The translations under genes and the position numbers were made by a program. A stretch of DNA of 64,000 nt, taken from positions 635,001 to 699,000 of the forward strand of contig NZ_CAJQUA010000001.1 of NCBI RefSeq assembly GCF_907163135.1, in the 5' to 3' direction. The notes below the pieces were generated by a model. That model was not told the DNA's origin and did no database searches. It worked only from the letters and a program-made list of their open reading frames with translations. The stretch is from Brachymonas denitrificans. GTDB lineage: Bacteria > Pseudomonadota > Gammaproteobacteria > Burkholderiales > Burkholderiaceae_C. This document shows positions 36,223 through 43,746 of the stretch, piece after piece (position 1 is the stretch's first letter; each line of letters begins with the position of its first letter).

Positions 36223-37986
36223 TCAGGAAGAGGGATTCTGGGCGCTGCGTTGCAGCCGATAGGCCAGTTGCGGGCGCGTCAGGCCAAGCTGGCGCGCGGC
36301 TGCGGCCAGATTGCCCCGTGATTGTTGCACGGCAAACTCGAGCAACTGGGATTCGATGTCGGGCAGGGTGACGCCGCTGGAAAGCAGGGTGGCGCACAGC
36401 TCGCCCGGCAGCCGGCGCACATCGACTTCGGTCAGGCTTCCGTGGCGGGTAAGGGCGGTGTGCGGATGCTCGGGCATGAGCGGGAACAGGTGGCGCGTGT
36501 CGATCATGTCCTGACCGCCGGTGAGCAGCACGGCGCGCTCGAGCACGCGGCCCAGCTCGGACAGGTTGCCGGCCCAGGGCTGGTGCATCAGCGTCTGCAG
36601 CGCATGCTCGCTCAGGGAAGGGGGCAGTGCCTTGTACTTGGCGGCATACTGCATGAGCAGGGTTTCGGCCAGTACCGGCAGCTGGTGCATGCGCTCGCGC
36701 AGGGGAGGCAGCGTAACCTGCACGGTCTGCAGCCGCAGCAGCAGTTCGCGGCGGAACTGGCCTTGCTGGGCCAGCTGCTCCAGATTGGCGGAGCTGGCAG
36801 CGATCAGCTGGCAGTGGGCTGCCACGGGCATCTGGCCCTGATGGCGCAGGAATTCGCCGTGGCGCAGGAAATCGAGCAGTTTGTCCTGCAGCAACAGCGG
36901 CAGGTGTTCGATGTTGTGCAGGTAGAGCATGCCGCCTTCGGCCTGCTCGATGCGGCCGGTGCGCCCGGTGGTGCCGGCCAGTGCATGGGTGGCGGCGTGC
37001 ATGGTGCTGCCCAGGTCGCTGCGCATCTTCTCGCCGAACAGCTGGATGTCGAGTGCATCAGGATCCAGGCCCTGGCAGTCCAGCATGACGAAGGGCCTGC
37101 CGCTGGCCGCGAGCTTGTGCAGGCGGCGCGCCAGCGTCTGTTTGCCGGTGCCGAATTCGCCCTGCAGCAGCAGCGGGATGCCGGCGTGGGCGGCGCGCTC
37201 CAGCATGGTGAGCTGGGCTGGCAGCAGGCCGTATTCGCCCATGGTCTGCGACAGGTCGGCCGCGGGATCGATCACGGTGGTGGTCGGGCCGCTGTCCATG
37301 GGCTGGTGCAGGCCTGGGGTGAGCGGATCGGCCATGCGGCGGCCGCTGGCCTGCAGCAGCGATTCGAGCTGCTCCACGTCGTAGAGCTGGAACACCTGCG
37401 CCCCTTCGTCCCACAGCTCCGCCGACTTGCCCAGGATGTGGCAATGCGGCGCCCCGGTGGCAGCGCAGCCGGTTTCCTGGAACAGCACCAGCCGGCCCAT
37501 GAAGCCACTGGTATAGCCGCTGGCGTAGCCCAGCAGCAGCCAGCAGACCGGCTCGTCGGAGCGTCCCATCATCTGCAGGTGGGCATAGGCTTCCCAGGAA
37601 TGGTGCCAGGTGAATTCGCCCACGAACTGGCCACTGTCCCTGTCGATCTCCTGCCTGACCGGGCGCACCTGGGCGGCGCCTTCGATCATGTGCAGCTGGG
37701 GACCGACCAGGAAGATGTCGTCGCCCGACTGGCCGCCACGCAGTTGACGGGCGAATTCGGCGTCGCGCAGGCCGGAGCTGAAGCCGGTGCTGAGCAGCAT
37801 GCTGCGTGCTTCGTCGCGGCCGAGGCGGGCCAGCAGGGCCTTGCGCAGCCGGCCCAGGGATTCGGCATGCACCAGCACCATGCGGCGCGAGCCGAGCCAG
37901 ATGCTGCCCTCGTCTAGCGAGAAGCGCAGCAGCTGGCGCAGGTCGTGGTCGGGCGGGAGCTTGGGAGGTGAGGCCATGAAAGGCAT
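36223..37986 (-). CDS. XylR/DmpR-family phenol-sensing regulator with degenerate AAA+ domain
   Basis: The protein has 587 residues, starting at ATG 37986 with CGGAG upstream. The sensor half is well kept: DIFLVGPQLHMIEG, WHHSWEAYAHLQ, CWLLLGYASGYTSGFMGR and the V4R-type FQETGCAATGAPHCHILGK. The AAA+ domain keeps Walker A (GEFGTGKQ, 276-283), FRRELLLRL and PPLRER. Walker B, however, reads GGMLYLHNIEHL (H357-N358 where D-E are expected), and the GAFTGA loop is missing from LFGEKMRSDLGSTM. A C-terminal Fis-like HTH (GNLAAAARQLGLTRPQLAYRL) is intact. It should bind aromatic effector and DNA but probably cannot hydrolyse ATP or contact sigma-54 normally. Related genes: dmpR, phcR, aphR. Confidence 0.87.
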   Translation of the reverse strand: MPFMASPPKLPPDHDLRQLLRFSLDEGSIWLGSRRMVLVHAESLGRLRKALLARLGRDEARSMLLSTGFSSGLRDAEFARQLRGGQSGDDIFLVGPQLHMIEGAAQVRPVRQEIDRDSGQFVGEFTWHHSWEAYAHLQMMGRSDEPVCWLLLGYASGYTSGFMGRLVLFQETGCAATGAPHCHILGKSAELWDEGAQVFQLYDVEQLESLLQASGRRMADPLTPGLHQPMDSGPTTTVIDPAADLSQTMGEYGLLPAQLTMLERAAHAGIPLLLQGEFGTGKQTLARRLHKLAASGRPFVMLDCQGLDPDALDIQLFGEKMRSDLGSTMHAATHALAGTTGRTGRIEQAEGGMLYLHNIEHLPLLLQDKLLDFLRHGEFLRHQGQMPVAAHCQLIAASSANLEQLAQQGQFRRELLLRLQTVQVTLPPLRERMHQLPVLAETLLMQYAAKYKALPPSLSEHALQTLMHQPWAGNLSELGRVLERAVLLTGGQDMIDTRHLFPLMPEHPHTALTRHGSLTEVDVRRLPGELCATLLSSGVTLPDIESQLLEFAVQQSRGNLAAAARQLGLTRPQLAYRLQRSAQNPSS

Positions 37987-37994
37987 TGTCTCCG

Positions 37995-38007
37995 AATATC
38001 GAGATAT
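37995..38007. promoter_or_regulatory. Operator-like site (copy a) before the DmpR-like gene
   Basis: AATATCGAGATAT contains the inverted repeat ATATC-GA-GATAT. It lies 8 bases upstream of the DmpR-like start codon, over its ribosome site region. It is one of four copies of the AATATCGAGAT core in the phenol region. Confidence 0.6.
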
Positions 38008-38095
38008 GAAGGGCTATGGCAATCCCCTGCAGGCCCGGGAAGAAATCACGGGTGCGTCCTGTTTGCCTGAATTTTAAGCGATTTGCGCGAAAAAA

Positions 38096-38111
38096 TTGAT
38101 TATTTGATCAA
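38096..38111. promoter_or_regulatory. DmpR/XylR-type upstream activating sequence
   Basis: TTGATTATTTGATCAA matches the reference UAS TTGATCAATTGATCAA at 14 of 16 positions (reference from memory). It lies about 95 bases upstream of the conserved promoter block before dmpK and 110 bases from the DmpR-like start, a normal distance for both. Confidence 0.65.
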
Positions 38112-38189
38112 CTGATGCTGATGTGCTGGCCGAAATCATCAGCCGCAATTGTCGTCATATTGCCGATCAATGAAGTGAAGCCAGCTCCG

Positions 38190-38251
38190 CTTAGGGACTT
38201 TCCCCTGAATATCGAGATTAAAAGGTCTTCCGCAGCCCCCATTCCTAGAAT
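38190..38251 (+). promoter_or_regulatory. dmpK promoter module with operator copy b
   Basis: The block contains a GGGACTTTCCC element, then AATATCGAGATT (38208-38219), then TAGAAT (38246-38251) after 26 bases. The same order and spacing recurs before dmpQ. The sequence resembles a sigma-54 promoter only loosely: GG and TG are correctly spaced, but the -12 dinucleotide is GA, not GC. If TAGAAT were a sigma-70 -10 box, the dmpK message would start at or next to its ATG. Confidence 0.55.
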
Positions 38252-38258
38252 TTGCGGC

Positions 38259-38546
38259 ATGGAACAGACAAACACCACCCCCGATTCCTTCGACACCCGC
38301 AAGCGCTATGTGCGCATCAGGGAAGAGCATGCCAACGGCATGGTCGAGTTCGAGTTTGCGGTGGGCGAGCCGCACCTGTACGTGGAAATGGTGATGGCGC
38401 GCGCCGAGTTCGAGCAGTTCTGCACCGACCAGGGCGTGACGCCCACGGTGGGCGGACTGGAGGACGCGGAGCAGGGCAGCCAGGAGCACGAATGGGACTG
38501 GAACCTGCGCGCGGCGCGCGATCGTCATTTCCGTCACGAGCCTTGA
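38259..38546 (+). CDS. dmpK: Phenol hydroxylase assembly protein (P0, DmpK family)
   Basis: This 95-residue protein, beginning at ATG 38259, contains KRYVRIREEHANGMVEFEFAVGEPHLYVEMVMARAEFEQFC, typical of the DmpK/PhcK/PHK family. DmpK is not part of the active hydroxylase but is needed to load iron into or assemble the oxygenase. It is the first gene of the hydroxylase unit. No Shine-Dalgarno is seen at its start (the bases before it read TAGAATTTGCGGC). That is unusual for the region. Confidence 0.92.
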   Translation: MEQTNTTPDSFDTRKRYVRIREEHANGMVEFEFAVGEPHLYVEMVMARAEFEQFCTDQGVTPTVGGLEDAEQGSQEHEWDWNLRAARDRHFRHEP

Positions 38547-38577
38547 TTTTCACGAAAGCAACCAGGAGACAACGCAC

Positions 38578-39570
38578 ATGCAGATCGATCTTCGCACCGT
38601 CAGCATCACGCCGCTGCGGCAGACCTTCAACAACATCGCGGCGCGCCAGGGTGCAGACAAGCCCGCGTCGCGCTATCTGGAAGCGACGATGGACGTGCAG
38701 CCCTCGGCCAGCTTCCACTACCGCCCGACCTGGGCGCCCGAGTATGAGCTGTTCGACGCCAGCCGCACCGCCATCGTGATGAAGGACTGGTATGCGCTGA
38801 AGGATCCGCGCCAGCTCTACTACGGCACCTACACCCAGGCGCGTGCCCGCATGCAGGAAACCGCCGAGGCCGATTTCGAGTTCGTCGAGACGCGCGGCCT
38901 GGCCGATACCTACAACGATGACGCCCGCAAGCTGGCACTCGATTTTTACCTGCCGCTGCGCCACGTGGCCTGGGGCGCCAACATGAACGGTTCTGCCATC
39001 TGCGCCTACGGTTTCGGCACCGCCATCACCCAGCCCTGCCTGTATTCCGGCATGGACCAGCTCGGCATTGCCCAGTACCTGACGCGCCTAGGCCTGCTGC
39101 TCGGCCACCAGGGTGAACTGGAAGCGGCCAAGAAGGCCTGGCTGGAAGCGCCCGAGTGGCAGGAGCTGCGCCGCTATGTGGAAGACACGCTGGTGCTGAA
39201 AGACTGGTTCGAACTGTTCGTGGCCCAGAACGTGGTGCTGGACGGCATGCTGTTTGCGCTGGCCTACAAGGAAGTCGACAAGGCGCTGACCGCCAAGGCC
39301 GGCCCGGTGGTGTCCATGCTGACGCGCTTCCAGGCCGAGTGGTTCGACGACACCAACAAGTGGGTCGACGCCGTGATGAAGGTGAGCGCTGCCGAAAGCG
39401 ATGCCAACAAGGCGCAACTGCGCGAGTGGCTGGCCAAGTGGCATGCCCGCGCCCGTACCGCGCTGGAGCCCGTGGCACGCATCGCCCTGGGCGAGCAGGG
39501 CGGTGCAGCCCTCGACAACGTGGGCGCTGCCCTGAATGCGCGCATGGCCAAGGCCGGCATTCCTGCCTGA
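38578..39570 (+). CDS. dmpL: Phenol hydroxylase oxygenase beta subunit (P1)
   Basis: The 330-residue protein starts MQIDLRTVSITPLRQTFNNIA and continues with the ferritin-like fold of diiron-oxygenase beta subunits (RQLYYGTYTQARARMQETAEADF, LYSGMDQLGIAQYLTRLGLL). It lacks the metal ligands and pairs with the DmpN alpha subunit in the (alpha-beta-gamma)2 oxygenase. An AGGAG ribosome site precedes the ATG. Downstream dmpM follows by 25 bases. The length and content are normal. Confidence 0.95.
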   Translation: MQIDLRTVSITPLRQTFNNIAARQGADKPASRYLEATMDVQPSASFHYRPTWAPEYELFDASRTAIVMKDWYALKDPRQLYYGTYTQARARMQETAEADFEFVETRGLADTYNDDARKLALDFYLPLRHVAWGANMNGSAICAYGFGTAITQPCLYSGMDQLGIAQYLTRLGLLLGHQGELEAAKKAWLEAPEWQELRRYVEDTLVLKDWFELFVAQNVVLDGMLFALAYKEVDKALTAKAGPVVSMLTRFQAEWFDDTNKWVDAVMKVSAAESDANKAQLREWLAKWHARARTALEPVARIALGEQGGAALDNVGAALNARMAKAGIPA

Positions 39571-39595
39571 TCAACCTCTTACCGGAAGCAAACCC

Positions 39596-39865
39596 ATGTC
39601 CAACGTATTCATCGCCCTGCAGAAAAACGAGGAAACCCGCGCCATCGTCGACGCCATCATGGCCGACAACCCGGACGCCATCCTCAACGAACAGCCCGCC
39701 ATGGTGAAGGTGGACTGCCCCAACCGCCTGGTCATCAAGCGCGAAAGCATTGAGCAGGAAATGGGCCGCGATTTCGACCTGCAGGAACTGCACGTCAACC
39801 TGATCACGCTCAGCGGCCACATCGACGAAGACGAAGACCAGTTCGCCCTGAGCTGGGGCAACTGA
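39596..39865 (+). CDS. dmpM: Phenol hydroxylase effector/coupling protein (P2)
   Basis: This 89-residue protein (MSNVFIALQKNEETRAIVDAI at the start, with AMVKVDCPNRLVIKRESIEQEMGRDFDLQELHVNLI) belongs to the MmoB/DmpM family. It has no cofactor and binds the oxygenase to couple electron flow to hydroxylation. The size is typical (about 90). It is placed between the beta and alpha subunit genes as in all known dmp-like operons. Confidence 0.95.
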   Translation: MSNVFIALQKNEETRAIVDAIMADNPDAILNEQPAMVKVDCPNRLVIKRESIEQEMGRDFDLQELHVNLITLSGHIDEDEDQFALSWGN

Positions 39866-39904
39866 GCCGCAACCGCCTCACCCTATTAGAACGGAGACAT
39901 TCCC

Positions 39905-41452
39905 ATGGACATGATTGTCAAGAAAAAGCTGAGCCTGAAGGAACGCTACAACCTGATGACGCGCGATCTGGACTGGACCCCCACCTACCAGAAGCCGGAA
40001 GACGTGTTCCCGTACCTGACGTACGAAGGCATCAAGATCCACGACTGGAGCAAGTTCGAGGATCCCTTCCGCATGACGATGGATGCATACTGGAAGTACC
40101 AGGCCGAGAAGGAGCGCAAGCTCTACGCCATCATCGATGCGTTCAACCAGAACAATGGCCACCTGGGCGTAACGGATGCGCGATACATCAACTCGCTGAA
40201 ATTATTCCTGACCGGGGTTTCCCCGCTGGAATACATGGCGCACCGCGGCTTTGCCCACGTCGGCCGCCAGTTTGCCGGCGCCGGCCCGCGCGTGGCCTGC
40301 CAGATGCAGGCGGTGGACGAGATCCGCCACTTCCAGACGCAGGTGCATTCGCTCTCCAACTACAACAAGCACTACAACGGCTTCCAGAACTGGCGCCACC
40401 AGCACGACCGCGTGTGGTACCTGTCGGTGCCCAAGAGCTTCTTTGATGATGCCGTCTCTGCCGGCCCGTTCGAGTTCATGGTTGCCATCGGCTTCGCGTT
40501 CGAGTACGTGCTGACCAACCTTTTGTTCGTGCCCTTCATTTCCGGGGCCGCCTACAACGGCGACATGGGCGCCATGGCCTTCGGCTTCTCGGCCCAGTCC
40601 GACGAATCCCGCCACATGACGCTGGGCCTGGAGATGATCAAGTTCATCCTGGAACAGGATCCGGACAACCTCCCTATCGTGCAGAAGTGGATGGACAAGT
40701 GGTTCTGGCGCGGCTATCGCGTGCTGACGCTGGTCGCCATGATGATGGATTACATGCTGCCCAAGCGCGTGATGAGCTGGAAAGAGGCATGGGAAGTGTA
40801 TGCCGAGCAAAATGGCGGCGCGCTGTTCAACGACCTGGCACGCTACGGCGTCAAGGTGCCGAAGGGCTGGGAGCAGGCCTGCAAGGACAAGGACCACCTG
40901 AGCCACCAGGCCTGGAACGTGTTCTACAACTATGGTGCAGCCGCTCCGTTCCACACCTGGGTGCCGAGCAAGGAAGACATGGACTGGTTGTCCGCCAAGT
41001 ACCCCGACACCTTCGACAAGTACTACCGCCCGCTGTGGGAGCACTACACCGAAGAGCAGAAGGCCGGCCGCCGCTTCTACAACACCACGCTGCCGATGCT
41101 GTGCCAGACCTGCCAGATCCCGATGTTCTTTACGGAGCCGGACGATCCGACCAAGATCGCCTACCGCGAGAGCACCTACCACGGCATGAGGTATCACTTC
41201 TGTTCGGACGGCTGCAAGACCATCTTCGACGACGAGCCGGAGAAGTACAGCCAGAGCTGGCTGCCGGTGCACCAGATCTACCAGGGCAACTGCTTCGAGC
41301 CTGATGCAGACCCGACCAAGCCCGATTTCAACCCGCTGGCCGAGGTGCTGCGCTGGTACCGCATGGAGCAGGGCCGCGACAACATGGATTACGCCGATTC
41401 CGAAGACAAGAGGAACTTCGAGATGTGGCGCGAGATGGCCACCAAGAACTGA
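39905..41452 (+). CDS. dmpN: Phenol hydroxylase oxygenase alpha subunit (P3)
   Basis: The 515-residue catalytic subunit has two E-x-x-H diiron motifs, DEIRHFQTQ and DESRHMTLG, plus the upstream Glu in each four-helix half. The C-terminal third carries a YHS-type domain with cysteines (CQTCQIPMFFTEPDD, RYHFCSDGCKTIFDDEPEKY). It inserts one oxygen atom into phenol at the ortho position, giving catechol. All ligand positions appear intact, so the enzyme should be active. Confidence 0.97.
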   Translation: MDMIVKKKLSLKERYNLMTRDLDWTPTYQKPEDVFPYLTYEGIKIHDWSKFEDPFRMTMDAYWKYQAEKERKLYAIIDAFNQNNGHLGVTDARYINSLKLFLTGVSPLEYMAHRGFAHVGRQFAGAGPRVACQMQAVDEIRHFQTQVHSLSNYNKHYNGFQNWRHQHDRVWYLSVPKSFFDDAVSAGPFEFMVAIGFAFEYVLTNLLFVPFISGAAYNGDMGAMAFGFSAQSDESRHMTLGLEMIKFILEQDPDNLPIVQKWMDKWFWRGYRVLTLVAMMMDYMLPKRVMSWKEAWEVYAEQNGGALFNDLARYGVKVPKGWEQACKDKDHLSHQAWNVFYNYGAAAPFHTWVPSKEDMDWLSAKYPDTFDKYYRPLWEHYTEEQKAGRRFYNTTLPMLCQTCQIPMFFTEPDDPTKIAYRESTYHGMRYHFCSDGCKTIFDDEPEKYSQSWLPVHQIYQGNCFEPDADPTKPDFNPLAEVLRWYRMEQGRDNMDYADSEDKRNFEMWREMATKN

Positions 41453-41523
41453 TGGCCTGCGGACTGCCTGCCTTGCGGCGGCAGTCCGCACCGAGACCAA
41501 CTGTTGAATTCCGGAGAAAGACC

Positions 41524-41880
41524 ATGGCCGTTGCTGCCCTTACCACCTATGAGTTTCCCGCCAAGGATACGGCGGACAAGTTTCCCGCACCGCTGCTCTA
41601 CATCGGCTGGGAAGACCACAAGATGTTCTGCGCGCCGTTCTGCGTGCCGGTGCCGCCCGACATGAAGTTCGGCGACCTGGTGAAGAACATGCTGCCCGGC
41701 ATGTACAGCGCGCATCCCGACTTCGCCAGGATCGACTGGACCACCACCGAGTGGTTCAAGTCTGGCCAGCCGTGGAAGCCCGAGAACGACAAGTCCATGG
41801 CCGAGAACGGCCTGGGCCACAAGGACGTGATCCGCTTCCGCACTCCGGGCCTGACCGGCCTGGGCGGTTCCTGCTTCTGA
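41524..41880 (+). CDS. dmpO: Phenol hydroxylase gamma subunit (P4)
   Basis: This 118-residue protein starts at ATG 41524 after GGAGAAAG. It contains YEFPAKDTADKFPAPLLYIGWEDHKMFCAP and VKNMLPGMYSAHPDFARIDW, the DmpO/PhcO family pattern. It is the small structural subunit of the oxygenase hexamer. A 109-base gap to dmpP holds no other feature apart from a G+C-rich stretch. Confidence 0.95.
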   Translation: MAVAALTTYEFPAKDTADKFPAPLLYIGWEDHKMFCAPFCVPVPPDMKFGDLVKNMLPGMYSAHPDFARIDWTTTEWFKSGQPWKPENDKSMAENGLGHKDVIRFRTPGLTGLGGSCF

Positions 41881-41989
41881 CATTTTTCTCGCCAGAGGGC
41901 CTGTCAGGCAGGGCGGCCGTCAGACGCAGCCCTGCCTCTTTTTATTTCCGCGGCCGCCCAGCGTCCGTGCTGTTTGCCAGTCTTGCATC

Positions 41990-43051
41990 ATGAGCTATCA
42001 ACTCACCATCGAACCCATCGGTCAGACCCTTGACGTGGAAGAGGGTCAGACCATCCTGGATGCCGCGCTGCGTGCCGGCCTGTACATTCCCCACGCCTGC
42101 TGTCACGGCCTGTGCGCCACCTGCAAGATCCAGGTGACGGATGGCGAGATCGACCATGGCGAAGCCAGCAACTTTGCCCTGATGGACTACGAGCGTGAGG
42201 AAGGCAAATGCCTGGCCTGCTGCGCGACGCTGCAATCGGACGTGACGATCGAGGCCGAGATCGAGGAAGAGGTCGATGCGCAGAACCTGCCGGTGCACGA
42301 CTACACCGCCACCGTCTCGCGCATCGAAAACCTCACGCCCACCATCAAGGGCGTGTGGCTCAAGCTGCCGGAAGGGCGGAACATCCAGTTCCAGGCCGGC
42401 CAGTACATCAATCTGAACATTCCGGGCGAGACCGCTTCGCGCGCCTTCTCGATTGCCAGTGCACCGCAGGACGGTAACGAGATCGAACTCAACATCCGCC
42501 AGGTGGTGGGGGGCAAGGGGACAGCGTGGGTGCACGAGCAACTCAAGCAGGGCGACACGGTGACATTCTCCGGCCCCTACGGACGCTTCTTCGTGCGCAA
42601 GAGCGAGAACCAGCCCAGCCTGTTCCTGGCCGGCGGCTCCGGCCTGTCCAGCCCGCGTTCCATGATTCTCGACCTGCTGGCCGAGAACAGCGAGCTGCCC
42701 ATCGTGCTGGTGAACGGCGCGCGCGACCAGTCCGAGCTGTATCACGATGCCGAGTTTCGCGCACTGGCCGAGCGCCATCCGCACTTCACCTATGTGCCGG
42801 TGCTGAGCAATGAGCCGGATGGCAGCGGCTGGCAGGGGGCACGCGGCTTCGTGCACGAGGCGGCCAAGGCGCACTTCGAGAACGACTTCCGTGGCCGCAA
42901 GGCCTATCTGTGCGGCCCGCCAATGATGATCGAGGCCTGCATTGCCACGCTGATGCAGGGGCGCCTGTTCGAGCGCGACATCTACACCGAGAAGTTCATC
43001 TCTGCGGCCGATGCGCAGCAGGTGCGCAGCCCGCTGTTCCGCAAGCTGTAG
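41990..43051 (+). CDS. dmpP: Phenol hydroxylase reductase (P5)
   Basis: The 353-residue protein has an N-terminal plant-type [2Fe-2S] domain (CCHGLCATCK, with a distal CLACCATL), an FAD domain with RAFSIASAP, and an NAD(P)H domain (LFLAGGSGLSSPRSMILDLL, AYLCGPPMMIEACI). It passes electrons from NADH through FAD and the iron-sulfur cluster to the DmpLNO oxygenase. It is the last gene of the hydroxylase unit; an A+T-rich 326-base control region follows. Confidence 0.96.
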   Translation: MSYQLTIEPIGQTLDVEEGQTILDAALRAGLYIPHACCHGLCATCKIQVTDGEIDHGEASNFALMDYEREEGKCLACCATLQSDVTIEAEIEEEVDAQNLPVHDYTATVSRIENLTPTIKGVWLKLPEGRNIQFQAGQYINLNIPGETASRAFSIASAPQDGNEIELNIRQVVGGKGTAWVHEQLKQGDTVTFSGPYGRFFVRKSENQPSLFLAGGSGLSSPRSMILDLLAENSELPIVLVNGARDQSELYHDAEFRALAERHPHFTYVPVLSNEPDGSGWQGARGFVHEAAKAHFENDFRGRKAYLCGPPMMIEACIATLMQGRLFERDIYTEKFISAADAQQVRSPLFRKL

Positions 43052-43377
43052 AGCATTAAATATCGAGATTTCATGCAAACCTCTCATAAGACCTTGCAGA
43101 AAAGCTCGAAAATCTGTTTTACATAGGGGTCAAACGTTATCAATTAATAAAAAACACCATTTTTTATTTATCAAATAATAAACAAAAGCCTGAAGAGCAC
43201 TGCTCGCTTTCCTCTGTAATCCATCGAACACTAGGGGCTTTCCCTTGAATATCGAGATTTTTGAATGGAATGCATGTGCTGCTTCTAGAATTGCTTCCAT
43301 CGACCCGAGTCAATAGGCAAGGGCATGCAAGAGACAACACAAGAGGCCGGACGGATCCGGCCCGAAAGCAGAGAGAC
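43052..43377 (+). promoter_or_regulatory. Control region between dmpP and dmpQ with operator copies c and d
   Basis: Operator core copies lie at 43059-43070 (c) and 43248-43259 (d). Between them are two direct repeats, TTATCAATTAATAAA (43137-43151) and TTATCAAATAATAAA (43168-43182), 31 bases apart, in a strongly A+T-rich patch. Copy d sits in the same promoter module as before dmpK (GGGGCTTTCCC block from 43235; TAGAAT at 43286-43291). The second half of the pathway therefore has its own promoter. No gene is present. Confidence 0.65.
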
Positions 43378-43701
43378 ATGGCCACGTATTACCAGGTCAC
43401 GATTGCCGAAACCGGCGAAACCTTCCGCTGCCTCGAGAGCCGCACCTTGCTGGAAGGCATGGAGGCCTTGGGCAAGAGGGGGATTCCGGTGGGGTGCCGC
43501 AATGGGGGCTGCGGGGTGTGCAAGGTGCACATTTCCGAAGGAAGCTTCACCAAGCGCGTGATGAGCCGGGAATACGTGACCGAGGAAGAGGAACAGCAGG
43601 GTTGCCTGCTGTCCTGCCGCGTCAAGCCCACCAGCGACCTCACGCTGTCGGTGGTGGGCAAGATGAAGAAGAACGTGTGCCGCCAGCCCGGCGGCGCGTG
43701 A
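43378..43701 (+). CDS. dmpQ: Chloroplast-type ferredoxin DmpQ/XylT
   Basis: This 107-residue [2Fe-2S] ferredoxin has the cluster motif VGCRNGGCGVCKVHI (C-x4-C-x2-C) and a distal Cys in GCLLSCRV. DmpQ and XylT re-reduce the active-site iron of catechol 2,3-dioxygenase when it is oxidised by substituted catechols. It heads the second transcription unit here instead of following dmpP directly, and dmpB starts 45 bases after it, as expected for its job. Confidence 0.95.
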   Translation: MATYYQVTIAETGETFRCLESRTLLEGMEALGKRGIPVGCRNGGCGVCKVHISEGSFTKRVMSREYVTEEEEQQGCLLSCRVKPTSDLTLSVVGKMKKNVCRQPGGA

Positions 43702-43746
43702 TTGACAACCGTTTTAACTATCACTAAAGCCAACAGGAGACAAATC

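Noticed and set aside
38190-38258. Canonical sigma-54 promoter for dmpK
   Set aside because: No GG-N10-GC element is present between 37987 and 38258. The nearest match has GA at -12; pairs with GG-N9-GC occur but have the wrong spacing.
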